In this document: positions 41,464 through 46,159 of the stretch, piece by piece
Layout of the letters: every line of letters begins with the position of its first letter
Numbering within the stretch: position 1 is the first letter of the stretch
Assembly (NCBI GenBank): GCA_944325865.1
Contig: CALVBS010000010.1
Location: forward strand, 1 to 46,159
Origin: Candidatus Gastranaerophilales bacterium
GTDB taxonomy: Bacteria; Cyanobacteriota; Vampirovibrionia; Gastranaerophilales; Gastranaerophilaceae
Direction of reading: 5' to 3'
DNA: 46,159 bases
Position numbers and translations under genes: made by a program
Notes under the pieces: model-generated
What the model saw: only the letters and a program-made list of their open reading frames with translations
Told to the model about the DNA's origin: nothing
The model's database searches: none

Positions 41464-41540
41464 GTATTATACAAAAAAGTGCATTCTTGTCAAAATGATA
41501 ATAAATGTATAAAATTGCTTTATTAAAGGAGGAAACCTAA

Positions 41541-42332
41541 ATGAAAATTACACAAGTAAGAAATGCAACAATTATAGTTGAATATAATAATACAAAATTT
41601 TTAATAGACCCTTGGCTTATGCCCAAAGATTATATGCCCGGGTTTGATATGGCAATAAATTCTGAAATTCGTCAGCCAAGAGTAGAGTTGCCTTTTGAAA
41701 TTGAAAAAATTGTCGATGTTGATGCAGTTATTATTACCCATATTCACCCTGACCACTGGGATGAATTCGCAGAAAAAGCTCTGGATAAAAATATAAAAGT
41801 TTTTGTACAATCTTCTGTTGATAAAGATTACGTCATTTCAAGAGGATTTACAAATGTTGAGATTATACAAGATGCAGGAACGGAATACAACGGCATAACC
41901 CTATTCAAAACCTGTACCCAACATGGCAAAAGAGAGATAATAAAACCGTTATGCGATTCTGTTGGCTTGCCTTATGATGCAATGGGTGTTGTTTTTAAAT
42001 CAAATAATGAAAAAACATTGTATATTGCAGGCGATACAATTTGGTGTGAGGAAGTAAAAGATGTCTTAGGCAAATACAAGCCTGAAGTTATAGTATTAAA
42101 TGCCTGTGCTGCAACTCTTTTGAACGGAGAACGCATAATTATGAATATTGAAGATGTAAAAAATGTTTTGGATGCTGCGCCTGACGCAAAAGTAATTGCA
42201 AGTCATTTAGATACAGTCAGCCATCTTTCTGTTACAAGAGAAGATTTAAAAGAATTTAAAACTAAAAATAATATTGGTAATCTGTTAATCCCTGATGATG
42301 GAGAAACGCTTGATTTTATAGGCAATAATTAA
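41541..42332 (+). CDS. Metallo-beta-lactamase-fold hydrolase (UlaG-like, COG2220 type)
   Basis: 263 residues. Metal motifs are clear: THIHPDHWDE (His67, His69, Asp71, His72), TQHGKRE as the next His, AGDTIW with Asp, and SHLDTVSH. The N-terminus MKITQVRNATIIVEY and FLIDPWL are typical of UlaG/YtkL-like members. Substrate unknown. AAAGGAGGAAACC is a strong ribosome site. It is divergent from, and probably controlled by, the HxlR regulator; a strong terminator follows 29 bases after the stop. Confidence 0.9.
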   Translation: MKITQVRNATIIVEYNNTKFLIDPWLMPKDYMPGFDMAINSEIRQPRVELPFEIEKIVDVDAVIITHIHPDHWDEFAEKALDKNIKVFVQSSVDKDYVISRGFTNVEIIQDAGTEYNGITLFKTCTQHGKREIIKPLCDSVGLPYDAMGVVFKSNNEKTLYIAGDTIWCEEVKDVLGKYKPEVIVLNACAATLLNGERIIMNIEDVKNVLDAAPDAKVIASHLDTVSHLSVTREDLKEFKTKNNIGNLLIPDDGETLDFIGNN

Positions 42333-42360
42333 AATTTTATACTAATGAAGTTGCTCAACC

Positions 42361-42391
42361 CAAGGTCGGAAAAATTTTCCCGACCTTGTTT
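42361..42391 (+). terminator. Intrinsic terminator of the metallo-hydrolase gene
   Basis: CAAGGTCGG (42361-42369) pairs with CCGACCTTG (42380-42388), followed by TTT. GC-rich stem of nine pairs. Confidence 0.85.
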
Positions 42392-42737
42392 CAAATTCTC
42401 AAACCTTATGATATTTTTGTAAAAATTTGCGGAACTGGACTATTCTGAAATAATCAAATTATCCGTACAGTTCAAATTTGGTGCGTATCTCACTGATAAT
42501 ATACAAATCTCAATCTATCCGTACAGTCCAGAAAAAGTCCAGTTTTCCAGTTTGATTTTTTTGGAACACTTAATTTTTCCGACCCGATGTAAAAGAACAC
42601 ATGGTTTGATTTCTTGTTACAGATGGTTTGATTATTTTGGGACACTTTGTGTTGGGATACAATTCAAGAAAGTCCAACATTCAAACTACAGATTTCCATC
42701 TATAAAGACATTCTGAATCAGTTAGTTACGATACCGA
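42392..42737. other. Gap with repeats, no gene
   Basis: Contains TATCCGTACAGT twice (about 42460 and 42519), several AACTGGAC/TCCAGTTT pieces like those at 40776 and 40880, and the third copy of the dispersed repeat. No supported open frame. Confidence 0.6.
42588..42641 (+). repeat. Dispersed repeat, copy 3 (first 54 bases)
   Basis: TGTAAAAGAACACATGGTTT through ATTATTTTGGG matches copies 1 and 2 exactly or nearly so, then diverges. Same orientation. Confidence 0.85.
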
Positions 42738-43088
42738 TTATCCATTGATATCCAAATGTATACCTGTCACAAGTTTATATTTATATTCATTATGAAGGGA
42801 ATTAAAAAGAAAATGATAATCCTCTTTAGGTGCACTAAATTTTGTTAATTTATACTCTTTTCCATGATATTTTACCAGTTCATATATTCTTGAAGAATTT
42901 CCATCTTCATTTTTAGGAAAAGTTTCATATCCAAAGACTTTTCCGTCTTTAACCTTTTCCATCAGTTTAAATTGTTTATCCAAAACAGAGTTATCAGCAG
43001 AACACAAAGTCTTTCTTAAAGTTTTCAATGATTTTGTTTGTAAAAAACTACCCTTGAAATTTTGATTTGAAGTTATATTTACCTGCAT
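42738..43088 (-). CDS. Small F-motif protein, function unknown
   Basis: 116 residues starting MQVNITSNQNFKGSFLQ, the clearest example of the N-terminal F-K-G motif. The rest is a soluble beta-rich protein (KVFGYETFPKNEDGN, KYHGKEYKLTKFSA) with no recognised motif. A promoter TTGACA-16-TATTAT lies upstream (43121-43143 area), with GCAAATATTATTTAC (43148-43162) just before it. No signal peptide or membrane helix. Confidence 0.65.
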   Translation of the reverse strand: MQVNITSNQNFKGSFLQTKSLKTLRKTLCSADNSVLDKQFKLMEKVKDGKVFGYETFPKNEDGNSSRIYELVKYHGKEYKLTKFSAPKEDYHFLFNSLHNEYKYKLVTGIHLDING

Positions 43089-43458
43089 TTCAGAAATTCC
43101 TTATAAACTTTTTAACTATAATACTTCTTTAAACCGGCTTGTCAATAGTAAATAATATTTGCTTTCAGGTTAGTTGATTTCCATTCGGATTGAACGAGTG
43201 CTCTTTAACCCCTTAGCCTGTGCGATTTCTTTAATAGGGACGAACGAGTTAAAAGCGGTGCTTGCACCTGCTTTTTCAACGAGTGAGGAGCTAGAAGCTT
43301 TGCTTATATATTCATTCATGGTACACACACAATAACTCTGAAGATAAAGGATTGGAACACCGTTTCCGACTTATTGTGTCGCTTTCGTATCAATTTTTCC
43401 GAAATTCAAATTAAAAAATAATTATCCTACAAGCCTTTGGAATTCAGGCGGTTGCCTA
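43089..43458. other. Gap with promoter and palindrome, no gene
   Basis: Left part holds the promoter and GCAAA box of the 116-residue gene. The centre holds AAAAGC-GGTGC/GCACC-T-GCTTTT (43251-43275) and ACGAGT repeats like those in the element at 10739. GC content rises here. No supported frame. Confidence 0.5.
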
Positions 43459-43851
43459 TTATTTAGCTTGACTTAATACCTTATCAACGTCAGGGATTTT
43501 TCCTTTTTCAAGTTTATTTGCGTATCTTTCAGCTCTTTTTAGCATAAAAATTGGCATATCAAAGAACATATTACTATTGAACGTCTTTTCTTTTACTGTT
43601 GCATAAAGATGTTTCACTTTTTTATAAAGAGGTTTGTAATCAGAAGACATACCAGTTTTTACCAATTGAGTATTTATTGACAAATAAATATCGTATGGAT
43701 TATTTTTTTGATTCTCAATAACTTTAGAAAGCTTTTTTAATTGTCTTGTACTAAAATTATCTCTAATGTATTTCTGAGCTTCAGAATCTATTTTTAGAGC
43801 CATTCCAAAATTTAAATTATTACTTGAGCTTTGTACAGCCTGTATTTGCAT
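43459..43851 (-). CDS. Small F-motif helical protein, function unknown
   Basis: 130 residues starting MQIQAVQSSSNNLNFGMALK; the NFG element is the shared motif. The remainder is a basic helical protein (EAQKYIRDNFSTRQLKKLSK, FMLKRAERYANKLEKGK) without known motifs. GAAAGGG lies before the ATG. The upstream region has GCAAATTATTTTTATG (43885-43900). No signal peptide. Confidence 0.65.
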   Translation of the reverse strand: MQIQAVQSSSNNLNFGMALKIDSEAQKYIRDNFSTRQLKKLSKVIENQKNNPYDIYLSINTQLVKTGMSSDYKPLYKKVKHLYATVKEKTFNSNMFFDMPIFMLKRAERYANKLEKGKIPDVDKVLSQAK

Positions 43852-43966
43852 AAATATATCCCTTTCAATTTTGAATTATCATAACATAAAAATAATTTGC
43901 ATTTGCAGTGTTAAAATAATTTAATACCAATGGCAAAATTTATATTTACGGGTTTTATATTTAAAT

Positions 43967-44076
43967 ATTAATGCGTTAGCTGATTTTTTTAATACAGTAG
44001 ATTCAAAAGGAAAAGAAATTCCTGAAAGTTTAAAAAAATTTGGCGTTCCAAATAAATTATTATTTTACAGGTTTTA
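43967..44076 (+). pseudogene. C-terminal relic of a lost gene
   Basis: A start-less frame reads NALADFFNTVDSKGKEIPES then LKKFGVPNKLLFYRF and stops at 44076. Composition is protein-like. It lies directly before the GNAT-like gene, and a GGCAAAATTTATATTTAC box (43932-43949) precedes it. Together they look like the two ends of a deleted F-motif gene. Confidence 0.35.
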
Positions 44077-44086
44077 AAATTCAAAT

Positions 44087-45004
44087 ATGAAAATAAACGG
44101 AATAAAGACAAACATATTTAAAGATATTATTATCCCTGCGACTAAAAGAATGTTCAATTTTAAAAAAGTTGACCTTGTACGTCAGCCGGCAGCAGATACG
44201 GTTGAAGTTAGCTTATTAAAAGAGAATTTTCAAGGAATTAGTTCTAAGACTTTTAAAAAACTACTCTCACCTGAATTCACACCTAAAACTAACTTAGATG
44301 AAAGTGGCTTAAGGATAACAACTCTGATTGATAAAAAGACAAATAAACCTGTAAACGCATATATTGCAAGAGTTGATGAAGATATCCCTAATATGGAAAA
44401 ATACTATCTTATGGTTCCAGATGCAAACGGGGAAATAAATATTAAAAATAAAAATTATAGAGTTATAGGTGATACATATTTTTATATAGATAAAGAACAG
44501 GAAATGATAAGTCCAAAATTTGAAGGAGCATTTATTAACGGGGAACTTTGTGAAAAAGTCTTATCATACATGAATGCAAAGGGGAACAAGGATTTTAGCG
44601 GAATCGGAACAAGAATGCACCAATTGAGAGTGGAAAGAATGTTGCAAAACGGTTTAGGAAATGTTTGTATTGTCGCAGAAGGGAATTCTTTCCCATTCCA
44701 TTATTCAATGGGATACAGATTACCTGATGCGAAAAGACCTATTGAAGATTCAACAAAAATTTTACAAGAATTTTCAAGTTTAAATCAAAAATCTCCACGT
44801 GATAATTCAAAATACATCTTTCTCGAACGTGATAATGACAAAAAAGTCGTAATCAATTGGTCAGCGACATTGGAACACTTTTTGAATGATTATTACAAAA
44901 ATGGTGGAGCCCCATTAGTTGATTTTTCTCCAAACATGTATTTGAACGAAGCCTCTCTTGCACAGTGGATTGAAATGATTAAAAAACAACCAATATTGTA
45001 TTAA
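44087..45004 (+). CDS. GNAT-like acyltransferase with F-motif leader
   Basis: 305 residues starting MKINGIKTNIFKDIIIP. Residues about 180-225 show the GNAT core: FSGIGTRMHQLRVERMLQNG in place of the acetyl-CoA pyrophosphate loop (G-x-G-T followed by a helix), then VCIVAEGNSFPFHYSMGYRL, like the fY...GF strand that ends the fold. The first 120 residues and last 80 are unassigned. No Sec signal. Substrate unknown. No strong ribosome site before the ATG. The gene to its left is only a relic. Confidence 0.6.
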   Translation: MKINGIKTNIFKDIIIPATKRMFNFKKVDLVRQPAADTVEVSLLKENFQGISSKTFKKLLSPEFTPKTNLDESGLRITTLIDKKTNKPVNAYIARVDEDIPNMEKYYLMVPDANGEINIKNKNYRVIGDTYFYIDKEQEMISPKFEGAFINGELCEKVLSYMNAKGNKDFSGIGTRMHQLRVERMLQNGLGNVCIVAEGNSFPFHYSMGYRLPDAKRPIEDSTKILQEFSSLNQKSPRDNSKYIFLERDNDKKVVINWSATLEHFLNDYYKNGGAPLVDFSPNMYLNEASLAQWIEMIKKQPILY

Positions 45005-45009
45005 TTTAA

Positions 45010-45030
45010 ATAGCAAAAAAATGTATTTAC
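45010..45030 (+). promoter_or_regulatory. GCAAA...TATTTAC upstream box
   Basis: ATAGCAAAAAAATGTATTTA then C, 43 bases before the ATG at 45074. TATAAT lies at about 45053. One of six related boxes before F-motif genes. Confidence 0.35.
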
Positions 45031-45073
45031 AAATTTTATGAGAAATAATAATATAATAAAAAAGGAGTAATAA

Positions 45074-45568
45074 ATGCATATTGAAAGAAATAACTATTAT
45101 ACTCACAATAATACTAAATTCGGAGCAAGATTTCCAAAAGCAGATTTACAGAGAATTATGTCAGAAATATCTACAATGCCTAAATTAGAAAGGAAAGAAA
45201 AACTTGCAAGGCTATATACAAGCTTAAAATATATTGATTCAATTGCCCCGGATACAAAATTAAGATTAACAAATAATAGATATATAGGATATTATAATCC
45301 TCATGATCCTGATTGGTATAATTATATATTAAATGAAAAAGATGAAAAACTTGTAAGAACAACCTCTCCTTTAGTTAAATCTATAGAAGAATTATTTATG
45401 AAACCTAAATTTGAAGAAAACAAGTTGAAACCTTATGGATTTCAAAGTAATGCACTTGGGGATATTTGTATGCCAGAATCTGTTTATCAAAATCAATGGT
45501 GGAAAAATATTAATCGTAACATAACTGTCGAAGATATTGAAAAATTTGCACTTGATGTAGAGGCTTAA
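45074..45568 (+). CDS. F-motif protein, function unknown
   Basis: 164 residues starting MHIERNNYYTHNNTKFGARF; KFGA is the motif. A helical, basic middle (LERKEKLARLYTSLKYIDSI) and a Tyr/Asn/Trp-rich part (RYIGYYNPHDPDWYNYI) follow. AAAAAGGAGTAATA precedes the ATG. No signal peptide, membrane helix or recognised catalytic motif. Same orientation as the GNAT-like gene, 69 bases downstream. Confidence 0.65.
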   Translation: MHIERNNYYTHNNTKFGARFPKADLQRIMSEISTMPKLERKEKLARLYTSLKYIDSIAPDTKLRLTNNRYIGYYNPHDPDWYNYILNEKDEKLVRTTSPLVKSIEELFMKPKFEENKLKPYGFQSNALGDICMPESVYQNQWWKNINRNITVEDIEKFALDVEA

Positions 45569-45650
45569 CCTGTATAGTTCTACAATAATATTTTTATGCT
45601 ATGATACATACATTAAAAAGTAATATACCTGTAAGTTGGAGTATATATTA

Positions 45651-46049
45651 ATGCAGGTTTCGCCGATTAGCAATAATCAGAAAACAAGTTTTAAAGCAAA
45701 ACTGGAGGTTGTTGGCGGCACATTATTATCTAAAAAACCGCAGCAATTATTACCTAAAAATGCATTGCAGAGATTAGAGGCTAAGGCTAAAACAATTGGC
45801 ACTGATAAGGATACTATATTTGTTGGGATTTGTAACAATGCTGTAGGCGAACCTTCTCCTAATTTGTTTTTAAATATGCTTGGTATTCCTACATATAGAA
45901 TTAAGGAAATACGTACAAAAGTAACTCTATGTCACAATTTTCCAAGTAAAAAAAGTATAGATATGCCAACAGAAAACTTTATAAGCGGAGATGCAAAAAA
46001 CAAAAACTATCCGCCTATAAGACTATCTGGAAATATATGGATTCTTTAA
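45651..46049 (+). CDS. F-motif protein, probably disrupted near its 3' end
   Basis: 132 residues from ATG 45651 (MQVSPISNNQKTSFKAKLEV); a TTG-initiated version from 45636 would run through the GGAG ribosome site and is rejected. SFKAK is the leader motif. The frame stops at 46049. In another frame the DNA stays protein-like: AYKTIWKYMDSLKDKLASK, a TAG, then TKEKVELCIYKSGLQLSERL to the window edge. A frameshift at about 46010-46020 and a nonsense codon therefore seem to have cut a longer protein. Confidence 0.6.
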   Translation: MQVSPISNNQKTSFKAKLEVVGGTLLSKKPQQLLPKNALQRLEAKAKTIGTDKDTIFVGICNNAVGEPSPNLFLNMLGIPTYRIKEIRTKVTLCHNFPSKKSIDMPTENFISGDAKNKNYPPIRLSGNIWIL

Positions 46050-46159
46050 AAGATAAATTAGCATCAAAATAGACTAAAGAAAAAGTAGAATTATGCATAT
46101 ATAAATCGGGATTACAATTATCGGAAAGATTGTATATGAAAACTTTTGCAGTTTATTTA

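Overview
The window is AT-rich and anaerobe-like, and I infer an uncultured gut relative of the Cyanobacteria (Vampirovibrionia/Melainabacteria, order Gastranaerophilales). Grounds are three prepilin-like proteins with an FTLAEVL(I/V)TLGIIG helix, many small proteins starting M-[KQH]-[IV] with an F-[KGR] motif near residues 9-22, an RF2 gene with the UGA frameshift site, and an NfnA-like/EtfBA electron-transfer operon. This is pattern recognition, not a database result.

Layout. 1-487: two tandem TTGACA promoters fire leftward into a structured leader that probably precedes an rRNA operon off the left edge. 488-7108: secreted coiled-coil proteins, an rph operon, a PHP phosphoesterase, two prepilin genes flanking a small XRE regulator, and prfB. 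The second prepilin gene is out of frame because of an 11-G tract. 7153-14079: a UshA-like phosphatase, a TPR/GT41 glycosyltransferase, a small ACT-like protein, a MITE-like palindromic element, and glyS. 14211-20164: a third prepilin, an operon of NfnA-like flavoprotein, 4-Cys protein, EtfB and EtfA, a truncated XRE relic and mnmG.

20161-27859: an accessory stretch with a leftward run of effector-like genes (ART-like protein, HExxH protein split by a T8 tract, kinase-like protein, small F-motif protein), then creD, a tRNA-Gln-like gene beside a structured repeat, a second kinase-like protein and two small membrane proteins. 28028-40064: a probable 12-kb leftward operon with a 2724-residue lipase/RTX/YD-repeat protein, two secreted kelch-like propeller proteins, two shortened lipase paralogues and a membrane protein. 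This reads as duplicated lipase plus propeller modules. 40065-46159: repeat-rich DNA, an HxlR/metallo-hydrolase divergent pair and a run of small F-motif proteins including a GNAT-like one, with gene relics.

The main candidate for something undescribed is a set of small, fast-decaying or switchable proteins that share a short non-Sec N-terminal leader and, in several cases, an upstream GCAAA...TATTT box. Several carry folds typical of toxins or effectors (kinase, ADP-ribosyltransferase, metalloprotease, acetyltransferase). Next to them is a lipase/propeller array that looks like a toxin-immunity locus. Function and export are inference only.
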